Source: Flavobacterium filum DSM 17961 (GTDB lineage Bacteria > Bacteroidota > Bacteroidia > Flavobacteriales > Flavobacteriaceae). Taken from it: DNA of 64,000 bases. Positions 54,193 through 63,359 of this stretch are shown in pieces. Where the stretch lies: the NCBI RefSeq assembly GCF_000425465.1, contig NZ_AUDM01000009.1:62001-126000 (forward strand), in the 5' to 3' direction. How positions within the stretch are numbered: position 1 is the first letter of the stretch; the number at the start of each line of letters is the position of its first letter. The notes below the pieces were generated by a model. That model saw only the letters and a list, made by a program, of their open reading frames with translations. It was not told the DNA's origin and searched no databases. The translations under genes were made by a program, and so were the position numbers.

Positions 54193-54957
54193 TTATTTCA
54201 GTTTCACATAAACATGTTTAATTCCTTTTTTGTCGGAATCGCGTTCGTGAATTTCAATTATTTTGGTAAGCGATTTCATCAATGGAGTAAGTTTTGAAAA
54301 TCCAAAATTTCGTGGATCAAATTCCGGTTTTTTCTTCACTATTAGATTTCCAACATCACCTAAAAAGGCCCAACCTTCATCATCAGCTAAATCTTCTATA
54401 CTCGATTCTATAATGTCAATTGTTTCCACATCAATTTTAAGGAATTGCTTGTCTTCTTTCTTTTTGTCGGTTGATTCCGTTGTAGATGCAATGTTTTTCT
54501 TTTTCTTGGCTCCTTCTAAAACCTCAATAAAAATAAATCTGTCACAAGCACTAATAAAGGATTTTGGAGTTTTTTGTTCACCAATCCCTATCACTTTCAT
54601 TCCGGATTCTCTCAATCTAATGGCTAATCGGGTAAAATCACTATCGCTGGATACAATGCAAAACCCATCCAGTTTATCACTATACAACAAGTCCATTGCA
54701 TCAATTATTAAAGCAGAATCAGATGAATTTTTCCCGGTCGTATAACTGTATTGTTGAATGGGCGTTATGGCGTGCTCCAACAAAACTGCTTTCCATCCAC
54801 CTGCATTTGGTTTAGTCCAATCGGCATAAATCCTTTTGGTGGTGGGTGTACCGTATTTGGCAATTTCTTCCATCATTCCTTTCACATTGCTATACGGAAC
54901 ATTATCTGCATCAATTAAAACGGCTAGTTTTAAATCTTCTTTGTCGTGCTTGCTCAT
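54193..54957 (-). CDS. NYN-domain RNase-like protein with OST-HTH/LOTUS tail
   Basis: 254 residues. The N-terminal NYN/PIN-like domain has AVLIDADNV, KRIYADW, SDSALIIDAMDLLY and FCIVSSDSDFTRLAIRLRE, which supply the acidic metal-binding residues. The C-terminus (about 175-254) is an OST-HTH/LOTUS-like winged helix (DVGNLIVKKKPEFDPRNFGFSKL). Such proteins are predicted RNA or NAD-processing nucleases. It is flanked by hybrid kinase and SPT genes with no obvious operon partner. Confidence 0.9.
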   Translation of the reverse strand: MSKHDKEDLKLAVLIDADNVPYSNVKGMMEEIAKYGTPTTKRIYADWTKPNAGGWKAVLLEHAITPIQQYSYTTGKNSSDSALIIDAMDLLYSDKLDGFCIVSSDSDFTRLAIRLRESGMKVIGIGEQKTPKSFISACDRFIFIEVLEGAKKKKNIASTTESTDKKKEDKQFLKIDVETIDIIESSIEDLADDEGWAFLGDVGNLIVKKKPEFDPRNFGFSKLTPLMKSLTKIIEIHERDSDKKGIKHVYVKLK

Positions 54958-54979
54958 TATTATCAGAATTAAACGCTAT

Positions 54980-54987
54980 CAAAGATA
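54980..54987 (-). promoter_or_regulatory. Bacteroidota -7 promoter box for the NYN gene
   Basis: TATCTTTG on the minus strand, 22 bases upstream of the ATG at 54957. Confidence 0.55.
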
Positions 54988-55078
54988 ATTAAAAAACAAC
55001 TAATTTTATTTTTCATTTCGTATAAAAGCAAAATCCGATTTCTTCTTAAATTTATTATGTAGAACGTAAAGAAATCAT

Positions 55079-55086
55079 TACTTTTG
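55079..55086 (+). promoter_or_regulatory. Bacteroidota -7 promoter box for the SPT-like gene
   Basis: TACTTTTG, 25 bases before the ATG at 55112. Confidence 0.6.
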
Positions 55087-55111
55087 TCACGTTTTTTTAA
55101 CACACAAAATC

Positions 55112-56371
55112 ATGGTAAAAGATTTATTCGAAAGAATCCAAAACAATAAAGGACCGCTAGGAAAATGGGCTTCTCAAGCAGAAGGATATTATGTATTTCC
55201 TAAATTGGAAGGTGAATTAGGACCAAGAATGCAATTTCACGGAAAGCAAATACTCAATTGGAGTATCAATGATTATTTAGGTTTGGCTAATCATCCGGAA
55301 GTTAGAAAAGCTGATGCAGATGCGGCAGTGCAATATGGTGCGGCTTATCCAATGGGTGCTCGTATGATGAGTGGTCATACAGATGTGCACGAACAATTAG
55401 AAAGAGAATTGGCGGCTTTCGTAATGAAAGAAGCTGCCTATTTATTGAATTTTGGTTATCAAGGTATCATGTCCACCATCGATGCATTGGTAACAAAAAA
55501 TGATATAATTGTGTATGATGTTGATGCTCATGCGTGTATCATTGATGGCGTTCGTCTTCACATGGGAAAACGCTTCACCTATCGTCATAATGATTTGGAA
55601 AGTATGGAGAAAAATCTTCAACGTGCAACCAAAATGGCTGAGGAAACCGGGGGAGGAATTTTATTCATCACAGAAGGTGTTTTCGGGATGCGTGGTCAAC
55701 AAGGTAAATTAAAAGAAATTGTTGCCATGAAAGAAAAATACAATTTCCGTTTGTTGGTAGATGATGCACATGGTTTTGGTACGTTAGGAAAAACTGGTGC
55801 CGGAGCAGGTGAGGAGCAAGGTTGTCAAGACGGAATTGATATTTATTTCTCCACTTTTGCTAAATCAATGGCAAGTATTGGAGCTTTTATTGCTGCTGAC
55901 AAAGATATTATTGATTATTTAAAATACAACTTACGCTCACAAATGTTTGCAAAAGCATTGCCAATGATTCAAACGGTTGGTGCTTTGAAACGTTTAGAAT
56001 TATTGAGAAATCATCCTGAATTAAAAGATAAGTTGTGGGAAAATGTGAATGCACTTCAAAATGGTTTGAAAAGTAGAGGTTTCAATATTGGTGACACTAA
56101 CACTTGTGTGACACCGGTTTATTTGGAAGGTTCTATTCCTGAAGCAATGGTAATGGTGAATGATTTACGTGAAAACTATGGAATTTTCCTTTCTATAGTT
56201 GTATATCCGGTAATTCCAAAAGGAATTATTTTGTTGAGAATGATTCCAACTGCTTCTCATACTTTAGAAGATATCAATGAAACACTTTCAGCATTCGAAG
56301 CTATTCGTGAAAAATTGGTAAATGGAACGTATAAAAAGATTGCGGAAGCTACCACTGTTGACGTGTCATAA
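55112..56371 (+). CDS. Alpha-oxoamine synthase: serine palmitoyltransferase-like (or cysteate acyltransferase)
   Basis: PLP enzyme that condenses an amino acid with an acyl-CoA/ACP. 419 residues. PLP site visible: STFAKSMASIGAF with the Schiff-base Lys near 251, VDDAHGFGTLG with the Asp that contacts the ring, and MSGHTDVHEQLE. Sequence is nearer to serine palmitoyltransferase than to glycine C-acetyltransferase (KBL). In Flavobacteriia such genes make sphinganine or, with cysteate, sulfonolipid base; these cannot be told apart by eye. It converges with a GNAT-like protein at a shared terminator. Confidence 0.85.
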   Translation: MVKDLFERIQNNKGPLGKWASQAEGYYVFPKLEGELGPRMQFHGKQILNWSINDYLGLANHPEVRKADADAAVQYGAAYPMGARMMSGHTDVHEQLERELAAFVMKEAAYLLNFGYQGIMSTIDALVTKNDIIVYDVDAHACIIDGVRLHMGKRFTYRHNDLESMEKNLQRATKMAEETGGGILFITEGVFGMRGQQGKLKEIVAMKEKYNFRLLVDDAHGFGTLGKTGAGAGEEQGCQDGIDIYFSTFAKSMASIGAFIAADKDIIDYLKYNLRSQMFAKALPMIQTVGALKRLELLRNHPELKDKLWENVNALQNGLKSRGFNIGDTNTCVTPVYLEGSIPEAMVMVNDLRENYGIFLSIVVYPVIPKGIILLRMIPTASHTLEDINETLSAFEAIREKLVNGTYKKIAEATTVDVS

Positions 56372-56394
56372 TTCAGATTTACAATATAATAATT

Positions 56395-56429
56395 CAGCCG
56401 ATTCTTTTTTTGAATCGGCTGTTTTTTTT
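56395..56429. terminator. Intrinsic terminator between convergent genes
   Basis: CAGCCGATTC (56395-56404) and GAATCGGCTG (56412-56421) form a 10-bp stem with a T-rich loop, followed by TTTTTTTT. It ends the SPT-like gene. Confidence 0.9.
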
Positions 56430-57564
56430 ATACGTTTTCTAATTCAATTCGATACGTTCTTCGTCTTCGGTCAACGGTTGAATTGAAGTTTTTCCATAAA
56501 TTGTGAATCGCATTGTTTTCTTCCAATTCAGGTGTTCGATTACACAATGTTATTCCTTTTTCTTTGAAAACATTGTAGTATTCTCTAAAAATTATAGCGG
56601 TTACACCTTTGTTTTGGTATTCGGGTTCAATTCCAATCAAATAAAACAATACTTCTTTACTATGTTTTTTTGCTTGCAGTAAATGATAGAATCCAAAGGG
56701 AAATAATCTACCATTAGCCTTTTTTAAAGCTTCTGAAAAACCTGGCATTACAATACTGAAAGCAACCATTTTGTTTTCTTTGTCTAAAATAAATAATATA
56801 TATTCCGGATTTACAAAAGGAATGTATTTTTTCTTAAAATACTCTTTTTGACGTTCCGAAACGGCTACGAATGATGCCAGCTTTTCATAACTAGTATTGA
56901 ATAAATTAAACATTTCATCCACATACGGAATAATGTCTTTTGTTTTTGTAAATGTTTCAATTCGAAGTCCGTAACGTTGTTCTATCAAATGACTAATCTT
57001 AGAAAAACTATCAGGATGTACATCTGAAAAGGAAAATAAACTTTCAAAATATTCTTTTTCTTTTACATAACCCAATTGTTCTAAATGGTCTTTATAGTAA
57101 GGATAATTATACCATGTAATCATTGATCCTAAACGGTCGTAACCTTCTGTAAGTACACCAACTTTATCCAAGTTTGAAAAACCCATTGGACCTTCAACAT
57201 AACTCAAATGATGTTTTTTACCTAATTCATACACTTTCTCCAACAAGGCTTTGGTCACGTTGATATCATCAACAACATCCCACCAACCAAAACGCACTTT
57301 GGGTTTTTGTTGTACCTTGATTTCTTGCCAATTTACAATTGCAGCAATTCGACCTACAATTTTATTATTGCGATAAGCTAGAAAGAAATAAGCTTCAGCT
57401 TGATCAAATGCCGGATTTTTTGTTTGGTCAAACGTTTCTAATTCGTCATTAATCAAAGGAGGAACCCAATAGGGGTGATTTTTGTAAAGTGAAAATGGAA
57501 ATTTCACATATTCAAGAAGCTGTTTTTTTGTTTTCGCTTCAACAACATTAATTGTACTATCCAT
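56428..57564 (-). CDS. GNAT-fold protein, candidate acyltransferase (possible ceramide synthase type)
   Basis: 378 residues. N-terminal signature FPFSLYKNHPYWVPPL and a central block NKIVGRIAAIVN, with a GNAT acyl-CoA-like region in the C-terminal half (PEYQNKGVTAIIFREYYNVF). From memory, related GNAT-like proteins occur near sphingolipid genes, and the bacterial ceramide synthase of Caulobacter is annotated as a GNAT protein; whether this is the same family is not established. Converges with the SPT-like gene and overlaps the next gene by 8 bases. Confidence 0.7.
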   Translation of the reverse strand: MDSTINVVEAKTKKQLLEYVKFPFSLYKNHPYWVPPLINDELETFDQTKNPAFDQAEAYFFLAYRNNKIVGRIAAIVNWQEIKVQQKPKVRFGWWDVVDDINVTKALLEKVYELGKKHHLSYVEGPMGFSNLDKVGVLTEGYDRLGSMITWYNYPYYKDHLEQLGYVKEKEYFESLFSFSDVHPDSFSKISHLIEQRYGLRIETFTKTKDIIPYVDEMFNLFNTSYEKLASFVAVSERQKEYFKKKYIPFVNPEYILFILDKENKMVAFSIVMPGFSEALKKANGRLFPFGFYHLLQAKKHSKEVLFYLIGIEPEYQNKGVTAIIFREYYNVFKEKGITLCNRTPELEENNAIHNLWKNFNSTVDRRRRTYRIELENV

Positions 57565-58519
57565 CTACTTTATCTAAACGTTTTTTCTCTTCTTTGGCTT
57601 TTTTGTCTTTTTTCTTTTTATCCACTCGTTTTCCACCGTCTTCCTCTTTCTCTATTTTAACCGGTTGGTATTTTTTATCAAAACGCCACGAAATTCCGGC
57701 ACCACCATAAAACAAGCTTGGCGTATCTTTTATATTTTTACTGATTGATGCATCAATTTGAAGATTATCTTGCAACAAATAAGCAGCTCCAATTCTAAAT
57801 ATACCATCAGAATAATAATCACCTTTAAATCCTTGGTTTTCAATAAATCCTGACCATTTTTCATTGAAACCTCTGGTTAAAGTAACTACATATCCCAATG
57901 TATTATAATCGGAAGTGATTTTGTCATAAAAAATATTAGTTACTAATACATAACGACTACCAATTTGATTTTGACCAATAATCATGATTTTCGGACTGAT
58001 TACCGGCTCATTTGGAAAGGCATAATCATCATTTGCAAAGCCAACGTTTATACCGGCATAACCTGAAACAGCGGGAATCAATTGTCTCCATTTAAATTTA
58101 TGATTGGCTTTCCAGCTATATAAATTAGGTTTCTCTTCATAGTTTTTATAGGGATCATATATCAAATACTTTGCTCCAATTAAGGTTGAACGCAAACCAC
58201 TTCTGGTTTGTTCTACCAAAGGTGAATAATATTTATCATATTGGTATTTGAAATTAGCAATTACTTCTAATTGTTCAAACAATACACCGTATCTAAAATC
58301 TAATTCCATTCCCATTCCATTAGAATTATAACGAGCTAGGTCATGATTTTCTCGATAGCCATATAACCCTCCTTCTACTTGAAAAACAGTTTTACCGACA
58401 GAGAAAGCCGACATCGACATACCGGGACGATTGGAATTTATCATATCCGTATGTTGCGAATAACCGGAAGCAAATACCAAGGTAAGAATTGTTGCGAATG
58501 GAAAACGAATATTTTTCAT
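57557..58519 (-). CDS. Outer-membrane beta-barrel protein (phenol-degradation MetA-pathway-like)
   Basis: About 320 residues. Signal peptide MKNIRFPFATILTLVFASGYSQ, then alternating beta-strand pattern (SNRPGMSMSAFSVGKTVFQVEGGLYGY) like the Bacteroidota transporter family PF13557. The C-terminal 40 residues are a long lysine/aspartate-rich tail (KKKKDKKAKEEKKR), probably flexible. The frame extends upstream to a TTG; the ATG at 58519 gives the signal peptide. Overlaps the GNAT-like gene, so the two form an operon. Confidence 0.78.
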   Translation of the reverse strand: MKNIRFPFATILTLVFASGYSQHTDMINSNRPGMSMSAFSVGKTVFQVEGGLYGYRENHDLARYNSNGMGMELDFRYGVLFEQLEVIANFKYQYDKYYSPLVEQTRSGLRSTLIGAKYLIYDPYKNYEEKPNLYSWKANHKFKWRQLIPAVSGYAGINVGFANDDYAFPNEPVISPKIMIIGQNQIGSRYVLVTNIFYDKITSDYNTLGYVVTLTRGFNEKWSGFIENQGFKGDYYSDGIFRIGAAYLLQDNLQIDASISKNIKDTPSLFYGGAGISWRFDKKYQPVKIEKEEDGGKRVDKKKKDKKAKEEKKRLDKVDG

Positions 58520-58636
58520 CAAGAATTGAAGTTTAATAAGTTTAGAAACCAAAAATAAGACTTTTTATTATTTATTTATGATACATCGACTAAATTTAAA
58601 GCGGGTATTTCTTATTTTTACCCAAAATTATGTTGT

Positions 58637-58891
58637 ATGCAAACCGCTTCTATCCCCGGATTTATAAGAACCATTCTAATTATCATTGGAATTTATTATG
58701 CTTTTAAGATTATAAGCCGAATTCTTATGCCTATTTTGTTACGGAAAATGGTTCAAAAAGCCGAAAAAACTTTTCAACAACAAATGGAATTTCAACAACA
58801 GCAACAAGCTGCTAATCAAGCTCCACCCAAAGCGAAAATGACAGAAAAAAATAAAGTGGGAGAATATATTGATTATGAAGAAGTAAACTAA
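58637..58891 (+). CDS. DUF4834 small membrane protein
   Basis: 84 residues. One membrane helix (about 8-30, FIRTILIIIGIYYAFKI), then a Gln-rich helix (FQQQMEFQQQQQA) and a conserved ending VGEYIDYEEV. This matches DUF4834, common in Flavobacteriia. Function unknown. It lies 18 bases before the YfhO gene and divergent from the outer-membrane gene. Confidence 0.85.
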   Translation: MQTASIPGFIRTILIIIGIYYAFKIISRILMPILLRKMVQKAEKTFQQQMEFQQQQQAANQAPPKAKMTEKNKVGEYIDYEEVN

Positions 58892-58909
58892 ATATTGAAC
58901 AACCTAACC

Positions 58910-61342
58910 ATGAACAATTTTAAACGTTTTTTACCTCATTTATATGTTATTATCGGATTTGTAGCGGTTTCATTGTTTTACTTTTATCCGGTTTTACAAG
59001 GTAAACAAATCAGCCAATCCGATATTGTACAATATACCGGAATGGCCAAAGAACAAAATGATTTCAGAAATCAATCCGGAGAAGAACCATATTGGACAAA
59101 CTCCGCATTTGGTGGAATGCCAACGTATCAATTGGGTGCAAAATATCCGCATAATTATGTGAAATCGCTTGATAGTGTTTTGCGTTTTCTTCCTCGACCT
59201 GCGGACTATTTATTTCTCTATTTCTTAGGGTTTTATATTTTATTATGTGCCTTAAAAATTGATCCGCTTAAAGCATTTTTTGGTGCTTTAGCCTTTGGAT
59301 TTTCTACTTATCTGATTATTATTTTAGGTGTTGGACACAATGCAAAAGCTCATGCCATTGCTTATATGCCAATGGTTGTTGCAGGCGTTTTATTGGTTTT
59401 TCAAAAGCGATATATTGTTGGTGGATTGCTTACAATGGTTGCCGCAGCTCTGGAAATTCAAGCCAATCACTTTCAAATGACCTATTATTTGTTGCTGCTG
59501 TTATTGATTATTTCTGCCTATTATTTTTATTTATTTATTAAAGAAAAAGACTTCTCTGCTATTGGTAAAACGATTGGTGTTTTTGTAGTGGCAGGATTAT
59601 TGGCTTTGGGTTCAAATGCCACTAATTTATTAGCAACCGCTGAATATACGGAGTTTAGTACAAGAGGAGCCAATGAATTAACTTTTGGACCAAATGGAGA
59701 AAAAGTAGAAGGTAAATCCGGTATGTCGTATGAATACATTACGGAATATAGTTATGGAATTGCGGAAAGTTTCAACCTTATAGCACCTAGAATTTTTGGT
59801 GGTGGTAATGCAGAAAAATTGGGAAAAGAAAGTGCAATGTATGAACTTTTTATTCAATTAGGTGCTCCTGAAGCCGATGCGTTAGACTATGCCAATAATG
59901 CTCCAACGTATTGGGGTGACCAACCTATTGTAGCAGCACCGGCCTATATTGGTGCTGTTGTTTTCTTTTTGTTTGTGTTGGGAATGTTTACCGAAAAGCG
60001 AAAACTTAAATATGCACTTTTAACTGGAGCAATTGTTTCGCTATTGTTGTCTTGGGGAAAAAATTTCCCTTTATTGACCGACTTTTTTATTGACTATGTG
60101 CCGTTGTACAACAAATTTAGAGCGGTTTCTTCTATTCAAGTGATTTTGGAATTGTGTATTCCGGCATTAGCCATCATGGGATTATATTCCTTTTTTAAAA
60201 CCGAAAAAGAGGAACAATGGAAAGCTTTATGGAAATCTGCCGCAATTGCAATAGGAGTTCTGGCATTATTATTCATCGGACAAGGAATGTTCAATTTTGC
60301 CGGTGGAAATGATGACTATTATCGTCAAGCGTATCGAGAAATTGGGCAACCATTTGTTGAGGCATTAATTGAAGACCGAAAATCGATGTTTACAGCTGAT
60401 TTGCTTCGTTCAATCGGATTCATTGCTGTTGTTGTTGGATTGTTATGGTTGAGTTTGAAAGAAAAATTAGTACAAACCAATACCGTTCTTTTAGTGGGAT
60501 TGGTAATGGTTTTTGATTTGTTTTTCATTGATAAAAGTTATGTAAATGCTGATGATTTTGTGAATGCACGTGAAGTGATGGAACCTATTCAAGCCAGTGC
60601 AGCCGACCAGCGAATTAAAGAAGATAAAGACATTCATTTCAGGGTTTTTGAACCATCACAAGGAATGGCAGGAGCTCGTACTTCTTACTTTCACAAAGCA
60701 ATTGGTGGTTATAGTGCCGTTAAACCACAACGGATGCAACAACTGTATGATTATCAAATTGCCAATAATAACATTCAGGTATTGAACATGTTGAATGTGA
60801 AATATGTTATTCAAACCACAGAAGAAGGTCAACCCATTCCTTTACAAAACCCTGAAGCTAATGGAAATGCTTGGTTTGTGAGCAAGCTTAAATTAGTTCA
60901 AAATGCGGATGAAGAAATGAAAGCTTTAGACAGTTTGAACTCAAAAGAGGAAGCCGTTTGGGTAAAACCTACTATGTTTAAAGGTGTTATTCAATCCAGT
61001 TATGTAAAAGACAGTTTGGCGACAATTAAATTAGATGAATACAAACCAAATTATTTAAAATACACTTCTCAAAATACAAATAAAGGCTTAGCAGTTTTTT
61101 CAGAAATCTACTATCCTAAAGGTTGGAAAGTAACGATTGACGGAAAAGAAGCCGAAATGATACGTGTGAATTATGTGTTGAGAGCGTTAGAAATTCCGGC
61201 AGGAAAGCACACAATTGAATTTAAATTTGAGCCTGAAGTGGTGAAAACCGGAAGTTCAATTGCTTTATTTAGTTCAGTTGGAATGTTGTTATTGTTGTTA
61301 GGTGGAATATATTTTGAAAGAAAGAATAGGAACGATCAATAG
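58910..61342 (+). CDS. YfhO-family polytopic membrane protein
   Basis: About 810 residues, some 12 membrane helices and a large extracytoplasmic C-terminal domain (KGLAVFSEIYYPKGWKVTIDGK is the family hallmark), ending in one more helix. In Bacillus, YfhO adds sugars to lipoteichoic acid; in Bacteroidota its target is unknown, but GT-C-type glycosyl transfer in the envelope is likely. The ATG at 58910 is preferred over a TTG 15 bases earlier. It is followed by a TA-like pair and glycan genes. Confidence 0.9.
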   Translation: MNNFKRFLPHLYVIIGFVAVSLFYFYPVLQGKQISQSDIVQYTGMAKEQNDFRNQSGEEPYWTNSAFGGMPTYQLGAKYPHNYVKSLDSVLRFLPRPADYLFLYFLGFYILLCALKIDPLKAFFGALAFGFSTYLIIILGVGHNAKAHAIAYMPMVVAGVLLVFQKRYIVGGLLTMVAAALEIQANHFQMTYYLLLLLLIISAYYFYLFIKEKDFSAIGKTIGVFVVAGLLALGSNATNLLATAEYTEFSTRGANELTFGPNGEKVEGKSGMSYEYITEYSYGIAESFNLIAPRIFGGGNAEKLGKESAMYELFIQLGAPEADALDYANNAPTYWGDQPIVAAPAYIGAVVFFLFVLGMFTEKRKLKYALLTGAIVSLLLSWGKNFPLLTDFFIDYVPLYNKFRAVSSIQVILELCIPALAIMGLYSFFKTEKEEQWKALWKSAAIAIGVLALLFIGQGMFNFAGGNDDYYRQAYREIGQPFVEALIEDRKSMFTADLLRSIGFIAVVVGLLWLSLKEKLVQTNTVLLVGLVMVFDLFFIDKSYVNADDFVNAREVMEPIQASAADQRIKEDKDIHFRVFEPSQGMAGARTSYFHKAIGGYSAVKPQRMQQLYDYQIANNNIQVLNMLNVKYVIQTTEEGQPIPLQNPEANGNAWFVSKLKLVQNADEEMKALDSLNSKEEAVWVKPTMFKGVIQSSYVKDSLATIKLDEYKPNYLKYTSQNTNKGLAVFSEIYYPKGWKVTIDGKEAEMIRVNYVLRALEIPAGKHTIEFKFEPEVVKTGSSIALFSSVGMLLLLLGGIYFERKNRNDQ

Positions 61343-61361
61343 TTATGCAGGTTTTTTAATT

Positions 61362-61369
61362 TATATTTG
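61362..61369 (+). promoter_or_regulatory. Bacteroidota -7 promoter box
   Basis: TATATTTG, 16 bases before the ATG at 61386 of the 54-residue protein. Confidence 0.6.
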
Positions 61370-61385
61370 ATTGAAAATTTGTGAA

Positions 61386-61550
61386 ATGAAAAAAGAAATT
61401 TTACATCACGGCCATCCTAACGAAAAAGAAGCAAAACGAATTGCTGAAATAAAGTCGTTAACTTATGTTGAGCGATTGGAGCGACTTTTTGCCATTATTG
61501 AGCTTTCATATACTTTGAAAAATGCACCTAAAATATATCCTAAAAAATGA
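61386..61550 (+). CDS. Small protein (54 aa) paired with a nucleotidyltransferase
   Basis: 54 residues, basic, starting MKKEILHHGHPNEKEAKRIAEI, with a central helix (SLTYVERLERLFAIIELSYTLK). It is preceded by a perfect promoter box. Its TGA overlaps the next start as ATGA (61547-61550), so both proteins are made in a fixed ratio. The arrangement is like antitoxin-toxin or substrate-nucleotidyltransferase pairs. No family recognised. Confidence 0.75.
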   Translation: MKKEILHHGHPNEKEAKRIAEIKSLTYVERLERLFAIIELSYTLKNAPKIYPKK

Positions 61551-62005
61551 TAGAACAGATTTTTGTGATATGGAAATATTTTAAAGAACATAAAGTTCGG
61601 TATATCACAATAGGTGGGTTTGCTGTTAATATTTATGGTTATAGTAGAAATACCGGAGATTTAGACATTCTTATAGACGATACACTAGATAATAGAAAAA
61701 ATCTTAGAAAAGCATTTATAGATATTGGAATAGGAGATTTTGAAGCCATAGAAACAATGGTTTTTATTCCAGGTTGGACGGATTTTTCTTTAAATTTTGG
61801 TTTGCGTTTGGATATTATGACTGCTATAAAAGGATTGGAAGATAAATCTTTTCAAGAATTATATGATGAAGCAACAATTGTTCTTTTGGGTGGAGTAGAA
61901 GTTAAATTCATTGATTATGATAGTTTAATTTTAGCAAAAAAGGCATCCAACCGTCCAAAAGACCAACTTGATATTGAAGAGCTAAATAAGTTAAATGAAG
62001 AATAA
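61547..62005 (+). CDS. Nucleotidyltransferase-fold protein (DUF6036/AbiEii-like)
   Basis: 152 residues. Nucleotidyltransferase motif GGFAVNIYGYSRNTGDLDILID: GG at 23-24 and metal-binding D38 and D40. Later acidic residue in LRLDIM. This is the minimal fold of DUF6036/AbiEii/MNT-type proteins that modify tRNA, proteins or antibiotics. Coupled to the 54-residue gene through ATGA. May be the toxin or modifying enzyme of a two-gene unit; activity not known. Confidence 0.85.
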   Translation: MIEQIFVIWKYFKEHKVRYITIGGFAVNIYGYSRNTGDLDILIDDTLDNRKNLRKAFIDIGIGDFEAIETMVFIPGWTDFSLNFGLRLDIMTAIKGLEDKSFQELYDEATIVLLGGVEVKFIDYDSLILAKKASNRPKDQLDIEELNKLNEE

Positions 62006-62037
62006 ATTAAATTGAATAAAAAAGAATACTTTTCATT

Positions 62038-63336
62038 TTGCAATCCAAAACTAAAAAAGTCCTCATTGTTTCGTATTACTGGCCACCGGCAGGCGGACCT
62101 GGGGTGCAGCGTTGGTTGAAGTTTGTCAAATATTTACCTGATTTTGGGTATGAGCCACATGTTTACATTCCTGAAAATCCAACTTATCCGATAGTAGATG
62201 AAAAATTGACAAAGGATGTTTCGGAAAATGTCATCATCATCAAACAAAAAATAAAAGAACCTTATCGTTGGGCGGCATTTTTTTCTAACAATACTACCAA
62301 AAAGATTAGCTCAGGAATTATCCCAAGTAAGAAAAAACAATCCATCATTGCCAAACTGTTGCTTTGGATTAGAGGGAATTTTTTCATACCGGATGCAAGA
62401 GTTTTATGGGTAAAACCTTCCGTCTCTTTCTTGAAAGATTACCTGCAAAAACATCAAATTGACACTATCATTACAACCGGACCTCCACATAGTTTACACC
62501 TTATCGGTCTGCAATTGAAAAAGGTATTAAGCATCAATTGGATAGCTGATTTTAGAGATCCTTGGACAACCATCGGTTACCACAAAGAGTTAATGCTCAC
62601 AGAAAAGGCGGAACGTAAGCATAAAGTTTTAGAAAAAAAAGTATTGCAAACTGCCGATAAAATCTTAGTTACCAGTCCAACAACTAAATCGGAATTTGCG
62701 TATCTAACTTCCAAGCCAATTGAGGTGATTACCAACGGTTATGATGTTGAAAATGTTGAAAAAACACCTTTGGATGCCAAGTTTACCTTAGCACACATTG
62801 GCTCATTTCTTTCCGATAGAAATCCAAGAATTTTGTGGAAGGTCTTGAAAGAAATAATCAATGAAAATACTGATTTTGCTAATGATTTTCAATTAAAATT
62901 GATTGGAAAAGTAAGTCAGGAAATTCTAGATACCATTCAAGAGTTTACATTATCGAATTACGTACTCAATTTAGGCTATGTTTCGCATCAAGAAGCCATT
63001 CAACACCAACGTGCTTCACAAGTATTACTCTTAATTGAAATTGATGATACTACTACGCGTTGCATCATACCCGGAAAATTATTTGAATACATGGTTTCCG
63101 ATCGACCAGTAATTGCAATTGGTCCAAAGGGTTCTGATTTTGAAACCATAATCAAAGAAACCAACACCGGTTCATTTTTTACCTATGAGGATAAAGTAGA
63201 ATTAAAAGAAATAATTTTTACTCACTATCAGTCGTTCAAACAAAATGAATTAAAAGTTCATCCGGTAGGTTTACAGCAATACAGTAGAAAAACTCTAACT
63301 GAAAAATTAGTAAAAACTTGTCTTACTAATCACTAA
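62038..63336 (+). CDS. GT4-like glycosyltransferase
   Basis: 432 residues. N-terminal motif VLIVSYYWPPAGGPGVQRWLKF, typical of GT4-family enzymes of capsule and O-antigen clusters; the second Rossmann domain has FTLAHIGSFLSDRNPRILWKVL and the acceptor/donor region GKLFEYMVSDRPVIAIGPKGSD with the EX7E-like acidic residue. Start is TTG at 62038, since no ATG exists between the in-frame stop at 62017 and the conserved N-terminus. The end of the gene lies inside the period-7 array, and the flippase follows. Confidence 0.9.
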   Translation: MQSKTKKVLIVSYYWPPAGGPGVQRWLKFVKYLPDFGYEPHVYIPENPTYPIVDEKLTKDVSENVIIIKQKIKEPYRWAAFFSNNTTKKISSGIIPSKKKQSIIAKLLLWIRGNFFIPDARVLWVKPSVSFLKDYLQKHQIDTIITTGPPHSLHLIGLQLKKVLSINWIADFRDPWTTIGYHKELMLTEKAERKHKVLEKKVLQTADKILVTSPTTKSEFAYLTSKPIEVITNGYDVENVEKTPLDAKFTLAHIGSFLSDRNPRILWKVLKEIINENTDFANDFQLKLIGKVSQEILDTIQEFTLSNYVLNLGYVSHQEAIQHQRASQVLLLIEIDDTTTRCIIPGKLFEYMVSDRPVIAIGPKGSDFETIIKETNTGSFFTYEDKVELKEIIFTHYQSFKQNELKVHPVGLQQYSRKTLTEKLVKTCLTNH

Positions 63337-63359
63337 TTACTAATCACTATTCACTAGAA
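63325..63359. repeat. Tandem array, 7-base period (ACTAATC-like, 5 units) spanning stop and start
   Basis: Units at 63325, 63332, 63339, 63346 and 63353 read ACTAATC, ACTAATT, ACTAATC, ACTATTC and ACTAGAA. The first two units contain the last codons and TAA of the glycosyltransferase; the last unit touches the ATG of the flippase at 63360. Confidence 0.93.
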
